A stretch of DNA of 64,000 bases from Protaetiibacter intestinalis (GTDB taxonomy: Bacteria > Actinomycetota > Actinomycetes > Actinomycetales > Microbacteriaceae). Positions within the stretch are counted from its first letter, which is position 1. The number at the start of each line of letters is the position of its first letter. A program made the translations under genes and the position numbers. Below, piece after piece: positions 6,743 through 14,309 of this stretch. Where the stretch lies: assembly GCF_003627075.1 (NCBI RefSeq), contig NZ_CP032630.1:310001-374000 (forward strand), written 5' to 3'. Under the pieces are notes generated by a model, which made no database searches, was not told the origin of the DNA, and worked only from the letters and a program-made list of their open reading frames with translations.

Positions 6743-8298
6743 GAGGCACCCCCGTGCGCGGGAGATTCGTGCCGTGTGGTCGATTCCGGGGCCTCGATTC
6801 GACCAACCGGCACGAATCTCGAGACCTCGAGGGGGTGCTCGCGGGCGTCGAGGCAGCGGATGAGGTCGCGGTCGTGCGTGACGACGACGATCGCGCGGCC
6901 CGCGTCGCGCTGCTCGGCGAGCAGGGCGACGAGCTCGCGCCAGGTGCGGGCGTCCTGCCCGAAGGTGGGCTCGTCGAGCACGAGGATGCGGGGGCTCGTG
7001 GCGAGGGCCGTCGCGACCGAGAGGCGACGCTTCTCGCCGCCCGAGAGGCTGAAGGGGTGGGCGCGGGCGAGGCGCGCGAGGTGCAGCCGCTCGAGCAGCT
7101 CGTCGATGCGCGGGCCGAACGCCTCGGGAGCCTGGCGCAGCGCGCGCGGACCCACCTCGAGCTCGGCGCGCACCGTCGCCGTCAGGAACTGGTGGTCGGG
7201 GCTCTGGAACACGAAGCCGATGCGGGTGAGCAGTTCGGCCGAGCGCCAGCGGGCGGGGGCGGGCGCGACGCCGTCGGCGAGTTCGGGGGTCGCCTCGAGC
7301 ACCCCCGCGTGCGGTTCGAGCAGCCCCGCGAGGGTCAGCGCGAGCGTCGTCTTGCCCGCGCCGTTCGGGCCCGTGAGGGCGAGCACCTCGCCCGCGCGCA
7401 CCTCGAGGTCGATCCCGGCGGCGACGGGCGGATGCTCGGGCTCGGCCCGCCGCGCCCGGCGCCTCACGCGCGTGCCGACGCGGCCCACCGCGAGATGCTC
7501 GGCCCGCAGCAGCACGGGGCCCGCCGCATCCGCCGGGTGCACGGGCAGCTCGGCGCCGGTGCCCGGCAGCCAGACGCCCGCCGCCTCGAGCTCCGCGCGC
7601 GCGGACGCAAGCACGGCATCCGGATCGCCGTCGGCGATCACCCCGGCGGGTCCCAGCACGACGACGCGCGTCACGTGCGGCCACCATGCGTCGACGCGGT
7701 GCTCGACGACGAGGAGGGTGCGGCCCGCGGCGGTCGCGGCGACGGCGTCGACGATCTCGCGCACACCGGCGGGGTCGAGGTTGGCGGTCGGCTCGTCGAG
7801 CAGCAGCAGCCGGGGCCGCATCGCGAGCACCCCCGCGAGCGCCAGGCGCTGCTTCTGCCCGCCGGAGAGCGCCGTCGTGGGGTGGTCGAGCGGCAGCTCG
7901 AGGCCGACCGCGGCGAGCGCCTCCGGCACCCGGCGGTGGATCTCGTCCGGCTCGACCCCCAGGTTCTCGAGACCGAAGGCGACGTCGTCGCCCAGCCGCG
8001 CGAGCACCGCCTGGGTGTCGGGGTCCTGCAGCACGAGCCCCGCGGCACCCCGGGCGGCGGAGGCGGGGGTGCCGTCGACGAGCAGCTCGCCCGTCTGCTC
8101 CCCCTCCTCCGCACCGCCCAGGATGCCGGCCAGGCCGTGCAGGAGCGTCGACTTGCCGGCGCCCGAGGCACCGAGCAGCAGCACCCGCTCCCCCGGCTCG
8201 ACGACGAGGTCGAGCGCGGCGACGGCGGGGTCGCGGCGGCCGGCGTGCCGCCAGCCCCAGCCGCGCGCCTCGATCCGCGCGCCCGCCCCGTCCGTCAC
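6739..8298 (-). CDS. ykoD: ECF transporter ATPase with two fused ABC domains (YkoD type)
   Basis: The 519-residue protein contains two ABC ATPase modules. The first has Walker A GASGAGKST, signature LSGGQKQR and Walker B LLLLDEPTANLD. The second has GPNGAGKTT, LSGGEKRR and ILVLDEPTFGQD. Two modules in one chain match YkoD-type ATPases that serve YkoE/YkoC thiamine-precursor importers. The start is taken as GTG 8298, 50 nt after ykoE; a 9-bp tandem repeat fills part of that gap. The last ~18 codons are formed by a long palindrome (6763-6819), so the C-terminal tail is probably acquired sequence. Confidence 0.88.
   Translation of the reverse strand: MTDGAGARIEARGWGWRHAGRRDPAVAALDLVVEPGERVLLLGASGAGKSTLLHGLAGILGGAEEGEQTGELLVDGTPASAARGAAGLVLQDPDTQAVLARLGDDVAFGLENLGVEPDEIHRRVPEALAAVGLELPLDHPTTALSGGQKQRLALAGVLAMRPRLLLLDEPTANLDPAGVREIVDAVAATAAGRTLLVVEHRVDAWWPHVTRVVVLGPAGVIADGDPDAVLASARAELEAAGVWLPGTGAELPVHPADAAGPVLLRAEHLAVGRVGTRVRRRARRAEPEHPPVAAGIDLEVRAGEVLALTGPNGAGKTTLALTLAGLLEPHAGVLEATPELADGVAPAPARWRSAELLTRIGFVFQSPDHQFLTATVRAELEVGPRALRQAPEAFGPRIDELLERLHLARLARAHPFSLSGGEKRRLSVATALATSPRILVLDEPTFGQDARTWRELVALLAEQRDAGRAIVVVTHDRDLIRCLDAREHPLEVSRFVPVGRIEAPESTTRHESPAHGGAS
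6763..6819. repeat. 57-bp palindrome inside the 3' end of ykoD
   Basis: AGATTCGTGCCG (6763-6774) is exactly complementary to 6808-6819, and GGTCGA (6778-6783) to 6799-6804, with 3-nt internal loops on each side and a 15-nt loop. The element encodes the C-terminal tail of YkoD. It ends about 20 bp before the stop codon, so it looks like an inserted palindromic unit and not a terminator. Confidence 0.8.
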
Positions 8299-8348
8299 CG
8301 TCGCATCCGCTCGCTCGTGCCGCTCGTGCCGCTCGTGCCTCGCGCGCC

Positions 8349-8993
8349 TCAGACCAGCTCGGCGCGCTCGCGCCCCGCCGCGAAGCGGTTCAGCACGCCC
8401 GTCGCGGCGAGGGCACGCACGAGCAGCCACGAGAGGGCACCCGCGATGACGGCGCCGGTGATCGCGGACGCGACGATGTAGACGACCACGAACTCGGGCG
8501 TCACGCTGCCCGCGTACCAGACGATGAGGTCGTTGATCGCCATGGCGAGCCCCGCGCCGACGCCCGCGAGCACGGCGACGCCGAAGCCCCAGCGACGGTA
8601 GAGGAACAGCGCGAAGACGAGCTCGGCGCCGAGACCCTGCACGAGGCCCGCCTCGATCGTCCACCAGCCCCACTCGTTGGGCACGATGATGACGCTCACG
8701 GTCGCCGCGACGAGCTCGGTGAAGAGCGCGGCGCCGGGCTTGCGCACGATGAGGCCGCCGAGCACGCCCGGGAGCAGCCAGATGCCCGCGAGCAGGGCGC
8801 CGAGGCCCGGCAGCACGGCGCCGACCGCGTCGCGCAGCGGCGAGCTCGTGGTGTTCCACAGGATGAAGACGAGGCCGAGCGCGACGCCCAGCACGCTCGC
8901 GATGACGATGTCGATGACCCGCCAACGGCGGCTCGGGGCGGCCTTCGCGGCCGCGGCGGTGTCGGTGGCGTCGGTGGTGGAGTGGGTGGTCAC
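8349..8993 (-). CDS. ykoE: ECF transporter S component, thiamine/HMP-type (YkoE)
   Basis: The 214-residue protein has a polar N terminus and about five to six membrane segments, including IDIVIASVLGVALGLVFILWN, PGLGALLAGIWLLPGVLGGLIVRKPGAAL and NEWGWWTIEAGLVQGLGAELVFALFLYRRW. These are hallmarks of YkoE, the substrate-binding S component of a thiamine/hydroxymethylpyrimidine ECF importer. The TPP riboswitch directly upstream strongly supports the substrate. GTG 8993 was chosen because GAAAGG lies about 10 nt upstream; a longer start at 9026 exists but would lack this site. It is first in ykoE-ykoD-ykoC-kinase. Confidence 0.9.
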   Translation of the reverse strand: MTTHSTTDATDTAAAAKAAPSRRWRVIDIVIASVLGVALGLVFILWNTTSSPLRDAVGAVLPGLGALLAGIWLLPGVLGGLIVRKPGAALFTELVAATVSVIIVPNEWGWWTIEAGLVQGLGAELVFALFLYRRWGFGVAVLAGVGAGLAMAINDLIVWYAGSVTPEFVVVYIVASAITGAVIAGALSWLLVRALAATGVLNRFAAGRERAELV

Positions 8994-9059
8994 GATACGT
9001 GCCCTTTCGTTCGGTGAAAGCGGCACGGGTGGGCGGCTGGTCGCAGCCGAACCCCGAGA

Positions 9060-9146
9060 TGCCTCCCTGCGCCGGCATGATCCGGATCAGGTTCGACGGT
9101 CGAAGCTTGGATCAGCTTCCTCTCAGCCCGGCACACCGGACTCCCG
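9060..9146 (-). promoter_or_regulatory. TPP riboswitch (THI element)
   Basis: The reverse strand carries the conserved TPP aptamer parts in order: CGGGAGTCCGG, GCCGGGCTGAGAGG (the CUGAGA box), a variable hairpin around AAGCTTCG, and GAACCTGATCCGGATCATGCCGGCGCAGGGAGGC. It lies between the promoter region and ykoE and would lower expression of the importer operon when thiamine pyrophosphate is plentiful, most likely by hiding the ykoE ribosome binding site or through termination. Confidence 0.95.
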
Positions 9147-9176
9147 TGTTCGCGGACAGCCTACCCCCGCCCCCGT

Positions 9177-9182
9177 TACGCT
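9177..9182 (+). promoter_or_regulatory. -10 box TACGCT
   Basis: TACGCT ends 6 nt before ATG 9189, supporting a leaderless transcript of the downstream membrane-protein gene. Confidence 0.6.
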
Positions 9183-9188
9183 GCCGAC

Positions 9189-9695
9189 ATGCCCGACGCC
9201 GTCGCGAACCTGCCGCTGCGCAGACGCCCCATCGACATCTTCTTCGCCGTCATGTTCACGATCTTCATCGTGACCTCCTGCATCGCCGACATGCTGCCGA
9301 CGGTCGGCGTCGACTTCTCGCAGCCGAACGGGCAGTTCCTCGTCGACTCGAACTACTGGTACGCGCACGACGCCGACCCGCTGTTCATGCATCCCCCGGT
9401 GTGGATGCGGATCGTCACCGGGCTCTCGGCCTTCGTCTACCTGGCCTTCTACCTCGTGCTCGTGCCCGCGCTCATCCGCGGCTGGAACTGGATCCAGCTG
9501 CCCGCCGTCATCTACGCGACCGCCATCAGCGTCATCACGGGCGTCGTCGTGTTCGGGGTCGAGTTCTTCGGCGAGCCGGAGTTCCAGACCCAGAACCCGG
9601 TCAAGTTCCTCGCCTTCAACCTGCCCTACGTGCTCATCCCCCTGCTGCTGCTCGTGCGGATGCGGAAGCCCCTGCCCTTCACGCGCCGGTTCTGA
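9189..9695 (+). CDS. EXPERA-domain (TMEM97/emopamil-binding-like) membrane protein
   Basis: The 168-residue protein has four membrane segments: IDIFFAVMFTIFIVTSCIADM, VWMRIVTGLSAFVYLAFYLVLVPAL, IYATAISVITGVVVFGVEFFG and VKFLAFNLPYVLIPLLLLV. The acidic and aromatic residues between them and the four-helix layout resemble the EXPERA family (emopamil-binding protein, TMEM97), whose eukaryotic members act on or bind sterols. Bacterial members are uncharacterised. The family call is from memory of pattern and not from a search. It is transcribed divergently from the ykoEDC operon and upstream of a small membrane-protein gene. Confidence 0.6.
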   Translation: MPDAVANLPLRRRPIDIFFAVMFTIFIVTSCIADMLPTVGVDFSQPNGQFLVDSNYWYAHDADPLFMHPPVWMRIVTGLSAFVYLAFYLVLVPALIRGWNWIQLPAVIYATAISVITGVVVFGVEFFGEPEFQTQNPVKFLAFNLPYVLIPLLLLVRMRKPLPFTRRF

Positions 9696-9715
9696 GGGCG
9701 GCGGCATCCCGCACG

Positions 9716-9721
9716 TAGACT
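9716..9721 (+). promoter_or_regulatory. -10 box TAGACT
   Basis: TAGACT ends 6 nt before GTG 9728, supporting that GTG as a leaderless start. Confidence 0.55.
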
Positions 9722-9727
9722 GACGCC

Positions 9728-10027
9728 GTGCACGAGGCGTACGAGCAGCTGATGCAGGGCGTGGCCCTCGTGCTCGGCGTGCTCGGGCTGCACGGCCCGG
9801 GCGTCGACCTGGCGACCCTCGGCGCCGCCGCGCTCGTCGGCGCCCTCGCGGTCGCGATCGCGGTGCTCGTGCGGGCCACCCTCGCGGCGGCCCCGCGGCA
9901 CATGACGGTGGGACTGCGCGCCCGCCGGCACGCCATCCTGCTCGGGCACCTGCCCGACGCCTCGCATCCGGATGCCCGCGGCCACGTCCGCTCCCGGGCC
10001 CCCGGGCGGGCGGCTCAGGCCGCCTGA
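9728..10027 (+). CDS. Small membrane protein upstream of yidC homologue (DUF6412-like)
   Basis: The 99-residue protein has two hydrophobic segments, roughly residues 9-23 and 30-54 (ATLGAAALVGALAVAIAVLVRATLAAA), then a basic, Pro/Arg-rich tail of about 45 residues. Small proteins of this type precede YidC homologues in several Microbacteriaceae and are catalogued as DUF6412; that assignment is tentative. A GTG start is supported by the upstream -10 box. Possible role as a partner of the downstream insertase is inferred from position only. Confidence 0.6.
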   Translation: MHEAYEQLMQGVALVLGVLGLHGPGVDLATLGAAALVGALAVAIAVLVRATLAAAPRHMTVGLRARRHAILLGHLPDASHPDARGHVRSRAPGRAAQAA

Positions 10028-10104
10028 CGCATCCCGCGCACCCGCTCCTCCGGAGCCGGGCGGCCAGACGTTACCGCCTGTCCGCATCCGACCCAGGAGC
10101 ACCC

Positions 10105-10812
10105 ATGAACCCGTTCGACCTGCCCCCGGTCGCCGCGATCCTCGCGGCGGCCGCATCCGGCCTCACCGCCCTCGGCACCCTCGTCACCCCCGCCGGTGCG
10201 ATCGTGCTCGTCACGCTCGCCGTGCGCGCCCTGCTGATCCCTGTCGGGGTGTCGATGGCCCGCGCGGCGCAGAACCGCCGCCGCCTCGCCCCGCGCCTCG
10301 CCGAGCTGCAGCGCCGCCACAAGAAGAACCCCGAGAAGCTCCGCCGGGCCACGATGGAGCTGTACGCCGCCGAGAGGGTGTCGCCGTTCGCCGGATGCCT
10401 GCCGATGCTCGCGCAGGCGCCCGTGCTCGCGATCGTCTACGCACTGTTCGCGTATCCGACGATCGCGGGCGACCCGAACCACCTGCTCGAGCATTCGCTG
10501 TTCGGTGCGGGTCTCGGGCGGCACCTCGTCGACCTGGCGTCCGGGATGCAGCCCGCCGACCTCGTGTTCGTCGCCCTGATCGCGGTGCTCGGCGTGGTGG
10601 CGTGGCTCAACCGTCGCCTCGCGCTGCGCGACGCGATCGCGCCCGCGGAGGGCGTCCCGGCGATGCTCGACCCGCGCGGCGCGCTCAGCTGGGCGCCGTT
10701 CCTGACGCTCGCGGCGGCGGCGTTCGTGCCCCTCGCGGCGACCCTCTACCTCGCGGTGTCGGGCACCTGGTCGCACCTGGAGCGCCGCATCCTGCGCGCC
10801 GTCTACCCGTGA
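10105..10812 (+). CDS. YidC/Oxa1-family membrane protein insertase homologue
   Basis: The 235-residue protein has the Oxa1/YidC layout: a first membrane helix, a cytoplasmic basic hairpin (RAAQNRRRLAPRLAELQRRHKKNPEKLRRATMELYAAERVSPFAGCLPMLAQAPVLAIVYALF) and three or four further helices. The segment following the coiled coil, with P-x-x-G-C-L-P-x-x-x-Q-x-P, is the family signature. It is shorter than the main YidC (about 300-400 residues), so it is probably a secondary paralogue. An AGGAG site lies upstream of the ATG. It likely shares a transcript with the preceding small membrane protein. Confidence 0.85.
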   Translation: MNPFDLPPVAAILAAAASGLTALGTLVTPAGAIVLVTLAVRALLIPVGVSMARAAQNRRRLAPRLAELQRRHKKNPEKLRRATMELYAAERVSPFAGCLPMLAQAPVLAIVYALFAYPTIAGDPNHLLEHSLFGAGLGRHLVDLASGMQPADLVFVALIAVLGVVAWLNRRLALRDAIAPAEGVPAMLDPRGALSWAPFLTLAAAAFVPLAATLYLAVSGTWSHLERRILRAVYP

Positions 10813-10835
10813 CAGCGCGCACCGCATCCCATAAC

Positions 10836-10850
10836 GTTGTGAATCACAAC
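10836..10850. promoter_or_regulatory. Palindromic operator GTTGTGA-A-TCACAAC
   Basis: A perfect 7-1-7 palindrome lies 14 bp before the ATG of the dehydrogenase gene and next to its AAAAGGAG ribosome site. The AT-rich patch and symmetry suggest a repressor site. No candidate regulator gene is adjacent. Confidence 0.5.
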
Positions 10851-10864
10851 AAAAGGAGTCGACG

Positions 10865-11761
10865 ATGACCTCCGACCAGCTGACCTTCGACGACCCCGTC
10901 GAGCGCCACGCCCACATCAAGCCGCACGCCTCGTGGCAGCCGCTGCCGGGCCTCGACGCCGAACTCGATCCGAAGGCCGACCACGGCGAGACGAGCTACC
11001 GCGGCACGGGCCGCCTCCCCGGCCGCAAGGCGCTCATCACGGGCGGCGACTCCGGCATCGGCGCGGCCGTCGCGATCGCCTTCGCGCGCGAGGGCGCGGA
11101 TGTCGCGCTCGGCTACCTGCCGGAGGAGCAGGTGGATGCCGAGGCGATTGCCGAGGTGGTGCGCGCGGAGGGCCGGAAGGCGATCCTGCTGCCCGGCGAC
11201 ATCCGCGACCGGGAGTTCTGCCGACAGCTCGTCGCGGATGCCGTCGCGGGGCTCGGCGGGCTCGACATCCTCGTCAACAACGCGGCGCACCAGGTGTACC
11301 ACCAGACCTTCGCGGAGCTCGACGAGGACGACCTCGACCGCACCATCAAGACCAACCAGTACGCGATGTTCTGGATCACGCGCGACGCGTTGCCGCACCT
11401 GAGGCCCGGCTCGACGATCATCAACTCGACCTCGGTGCAGGGCTACAACCCCTCGCCCATGATCGTCAACTACGCCTCCACGAAGTTCGCGATCATCGGG
11501 TTCACGAAGGCGCTCGCGCAGGACCTCGCGCCCCGCGGCATCCGCGTGAACGCGGTCGCGCCGGGGCCGGTGTGGACGCCGTTGCAGGTCTCCGACGGCC
11601 AGCCCGCCGAGAAGCTCGACGGCTTCGGCGAGTCCTCATGGCTCGGCCGCACGAGCCAACCCGTCGAGCAGGCGCCCGCCTACGTGTTCCTCGCCTCCCC
11701 CGAGTCGAGCTTCGTCGTCGGCGAGGTGATCAACGTCAACGGCGGCGCCAACGTCCCGTAA
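10865..11761 (+). CDS. Short-chain dehydrogenase/reductase (YghA/YhdF-like)
   Basis: The 298-residue protein has an N-terminal extension of about 50 residues and then a classical SDR fold. TGGDSGIG near residue 59-66 binds NAD(P), NNAA is present near residue 139, and the catalytic pair is YASTK (Tyr203, Lys207). The extension and the C-terminal VVGEVINVNGG are typical of the YghA/YhdF group, oxidoreductases often linked to stress responses. AAAAGGAG precedes the ATG, with a palindromic operator just upstream. Substrate unknown. A 63-bp palindrome follows the stop. Confidence 0.88.
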   Translation: MTSDQLTFDDPVERHAHIKPHASWQPLPGLDAELDPKADHGETSYRGTGRLPGRKALITGGDSGIGAAVAIAFAREGADVALGYLPEEQVDAEAIAEVVRAEGRKAILLPGDIRDREFCRQLVADAVAGLGGLDILVNNAAHQVYHQTFAELDEDDLDRTIKTNQYAMFWITRDALPHLRPGSTIINSTSVQGYNPSPMIVNYASTKFAIIGFTKALAQDLAPRGIRVNAVAPGPVWTPLQVSDGQPAEKLDGFGESSWLGRTSQPVEQAPAYVFLASPESSFVVGEVINVNGGANVP

Positions 11762-11768
11762 CCCTCGA

Positions 11769-11831
11769 CGCTGACCGGTCGGTTTCTCGCCTCAAACCAC
11801 GGGAATGGGGCCGATAACCGACCGGTCAGCG
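11769..11831. repeat. 63-bp palindrome, copy 2
   Basis: Outer arms 11769-11784 and 11816-11831 pair exactly over 16 bp (CGCTGACCGGTCGGTT). The left arm matches copy 1 at 2758 for 22 bases, while the right inner arm has diverged (CGATAACC in place of CGAGAAACC). Total length equals that of copy 1. It lies between two genes of the same strand. Confidence 0.8.
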
Positions 11832-11884
11832 TGGCTGTGGAGAGGCGCGGACGCGGGAGGCCGAGGTGCGGCAGGGTGGGAGCC

Positions 11885-12736
11885 ATGGTGCTGCGGCTGG
11901 ATCCGGCGGTCCCGCTCGTGTGGCGCGACCCGCAGACGCTGCAGCTCGGCGTCGACCCGGTGCTCGCCGTGATCCCGGATGCCGTGGGCGGCGTCGAGCG
12001 GCTGCTCGCGGTGCTCGTGACGGGCGTCTCCGCCTCCGGGTTCCCCATGCTCGCCGGCACCTTCGGCGTCCCGCGGCGCCGGGCGGATGCCCTGCTCGCC
12101 GCGGTCGCGCCCGCCCTGCTCCCCGAGGCCGGGGAGCCGACCCCCGCCGCGCCCCCCGGCCGCGTCGTCGTGTTCGGGGCGGGCCCGCTCGCGCACGGCA
12201 TCGCCCGCGTGCTCGACGAGGCCGGCCTCCGAGCCACCGGCCGCGCGAGACCGGCACTCGCGATCCTCGTCGCCGACCGCGTGCTCTCCCCCGCCGAGCA
12301 CCGCGGCTGGCTGCAGCGCGACATCCCGCACCTGCCCGTCGTGGTGGGCGACACCGCCGTCACCGTCGGCCCGCTCGTCGTACCGGGCCGCACCGCGTGC
12401 CTGCACTGCCGCGAGCTGCACCGCCGCGACGCCGACCACGCGTGGCCCGCGATCGCCGCCCAGCTGCCCACCCTGCCGCCGCCGGCCGCGCACCCGCTGC
12501 GCACGGCATCCGCGGTCGCCGAGGTCGCGCGCGTCGTCGTGCGGCAGCTCGCGGGCGCCCCACCCGCACCCGAGCTGCGGATCACGGGGAACGGCGACGA
12601 GCTCAGCGAGCGCCGCGTCGCCCCGCACCCGGAGTGCCGCTGCGCAGCTCCGCCAGAAAGCGACTGGGCTCCCGCGGACGGCCGCGCAGCCCCTCGGCGG
12701 ACCAGTGCAGCGCGAGTGTCCGTCGTGCCCGCGTGA
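11885..12736 (+). CDS. ThiF/TOMM leader-peptide-binding-like protein (orphan)
   Basis: The 283-residue protein resembles the RiPP-recognition/E1-like proteins that accompany YcaO cyclodehydratases. VPLVWRDPQTLQLG near the N terminus resembles the leader-binding strand. A nucleotide-binding-like strand VVVFGAGPLAHGIARVL follows. Two cysteine pairs, CLHC in the middle and CRC near the C terminus, could hold a structural zinc. No YcaO protein, precursor peptide or dehydrogenase gene lies nearby, so this is an orphan and may have another role. Its last 134 bp overlap the 3' end of convergent uvrD2. Confidence 0.65.
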   Translation: MVLRLDPAVPLVWRDPQTLQLGVDPVLAVIPDAVGGVERLLAVLVTGVSASGFPMLAGTFGVPRRRADALLAAVAPALLPEAGEPTPAAPPGRVVVFGAGPLAHGIARVLDEAGLRATGRARPALAILVADRVLSPAEHRGWLQRDIPHLPVVVGDTAVTVGPLVVPGRTACLHCRELHRRDADHAWPAIAAQLPTLPPPAAHPLRTASAVAEVARVVVRQLAGAPPAPELRITGNGDELSERRVAPHPECRCAAPPESDWAPADGRAAPRRTSAARVSVVPA

Positions 12737-14309
12737 TGCCCACGTAGAGCAGCCGGCGCTCCTCGTCGATCGCGTCGAAGCCGCGCGCGTGCGAGATCGG
12801 CAGCAGCCCCTCGCTGAGCCCCACGAGGTGCACATGCTCCCACTCGAGGCCCTTCGCCCCGTGCAGCGTCGACAGCACGACGGCCTGCATGGTCGGCTCG
12901 TGCTGGGCGTTCTGGCGCTCCTGCAGCTCGGCCACGAACTGGGCGAGGCTCGTGCCGTCCGGTGCCTGGTCGGCGAGCTCGACGAGCGCCCCGAGCGCCT
13001 CCCAGCGCTCGCGCACCGCCCCCTGGCTCTCGGGTGCCTGCACCGTCCAGCCGATGTTGCGCGCCACGTCCGTGACCGTCTCGTACATGGGCTTCGGCGA
13101 GCCGGTGCGGGCGAGGCTCGTGAGCTCGAGCATCGCCCGGCGGATCGGGTCGAGCTCGAAGAAGCGCGTGCCGCCGAGCTGTCGGGCGCTGATGCCGCGC
13201 TCCGCGAGCGCCGCCTCCAGACGCGCCGCCTGCGCGTTCACCCGGTACAGCACCGCGATCTGCTCGGGGCGGATGCCGGACGTCAGCTGCGCCGCGATCG
13301 CGTCGGCCACACCCTCCGCCTCCGCGGCATCCGACTCCCAGCGCGTCACCGTGGGCTCGGCCGCCGGCTCGTCGGTGCGCGCCGCCCGCAGCTCGAGCGC
13401 GCCCGGGCGGCCGCGCATGAGCCGGTTCGCCGCCGCCAGCACGCCCGCGCCCGAGCGGTAGTTGCTCTCGAGTCGCACGACGGTGGCGTCGGGGTAGCGG
13501 GTGGCGAAGCCGAGCAGGTAGTCGCTCGAGGCGCCCGCGAAGGAGTAGATGGTCTGCGAGGCGTCGCCCACCACGCACAGGTCGTTGCGTGGGCCGAGCC
13601 AGAGCTCGAGCAGCTCCTGCTGCAGCGGCGAGACGTCCTGGTACTCGTCCACCACCCAGAAGCGGTACTGCTCGCGCACCTGCTCCGCCACCCGGCGCTC
13701 CGCGTCGAGCATGCCGGCCGTCACGAGCAGCACGTCCTCGAAGTCGAGCTGGCGGCGCTCGTCCTTGAGGTCCTCGTAGCGCTGCTGCAGCTCGAGCACG
13801 GCGTCGACGCCGAGCCCCGGCGGCATCGCACGGGTGCGGGCGACGCGCCCGTACTCCTCGAGTCCCATGCGGCGCACCTTGCGCCACTCGATCTCGGCGG
13901 CGAGGTCGCGCAGTGCCGCCGTGTCGACGCGCATCCGCAGCGACTCGGCCGCCTGCCCCAGCATCCGCGCCTTGCCGGGCAGGATCTCGGGCAGTCGGCC
14001 GCCGACGAGCTGCGGCCAGAAGAACGACAGCTGGGCGAGCGCCGCCGAGTGGAAGGTGCGCGCCGACACCTGGCCCGCGCCGAGCCGGCGCAGCCTCCCC
14101 CGCAGCTCGCCGGCCGCGCGGGTCGTGAAGGTGAGGGCCATCACGCGGTCGGGCGCGTAGACGCCCGTCGCGACGCCGTGCGCGATGCGGTGGGTGAGCG
14201 CGCGGGTCTTGCCGGTGCCGGCACCCGCGAGGATGCACACGGGACCGAGCAGGGTCTCGGCGGCGCGGCGCTGCTGCTCGTCGAGGCCCGCGAGCGGGTC
14301 GCGGCTCAC
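12603..14309 (-). CDS. uvrD2: ATP-dependent DNA helicase UvrD2-like (SF1A)
   Basis: The 568-residue protein shows all SF1A helicase motifs: GAGTGKT (Walker A, near residue 32), VVDEYQDVS (motif II), VVGDASQTIYSFAG (III), LESNYRSG (IV), LSTLHGAKGLEWEHV (V) and LYVGITRARRTL (VI). The 3'-5' helicase acts in DNA repair. It is shorter than mycobacterial UvrD2 (about 700 residues), ending soon after motif VI with no sign of an HRDC domain. Its GTG start overlaps the nudC stop, the same neighbour as in mycobacteria. The gene tail overlaps the convergent ThiF-like gene by 134 bp. Confidence 0.9.
   Translation of the reverse strand: MSRDPLAGLDEQQRRAAETLLGPVCILAGAGTGKTRALTHRIAHGVATGVYAPDRVMALTFTTRAAGELRGRLRRLGAGQVSARTFHSAALAQLSFFWPQLVGGRLPEILPGKARMLGQAAESLRMRVDTAALRDLAAEIEWRKVRRMGLEEYGRVARTRAMPPGLGVDAVLELQQRYEDLKDERRQLDFEDVLLVTAGMLDAERRVAEQVREQYRFWVVDEYQDVSPLQQELLELWLGPRNDLCVVGDASQTIYSFAGASSDYLLGFATRYPDATVVRLESNYRSGAGVLAAANRLMRGRPGALELRAARTDEPAAEPTVTRWESDAAEAEGVADAIAAQLTSGIRPEQIAVLYRVNAQAARLEAALAERGISARQLGGTRFFELDPIRRAMLELTSLARTGSPKPMYETVTDVARNIGWTVQAPESQGAVRERWEALGALVELADQAPDGTSLAQFVAELQERQNAQHEPTMQAVVLSTLHGAKGLEWEHVHLVGLSEGLLPISHARGFDAIDEERRLLYVGITRARRTLALHWSAEGLRGRPREPSRFLAELRSGTPGAGRRGAR

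Noticed and set aside
11885..12736. RiPP (TOMM) biosynthesis cluster
   Set aside because: No YcaO cyclodehydratase, dehydrogenase or precursor peptide was found on either side; the flanking genes are repair and redox genes.
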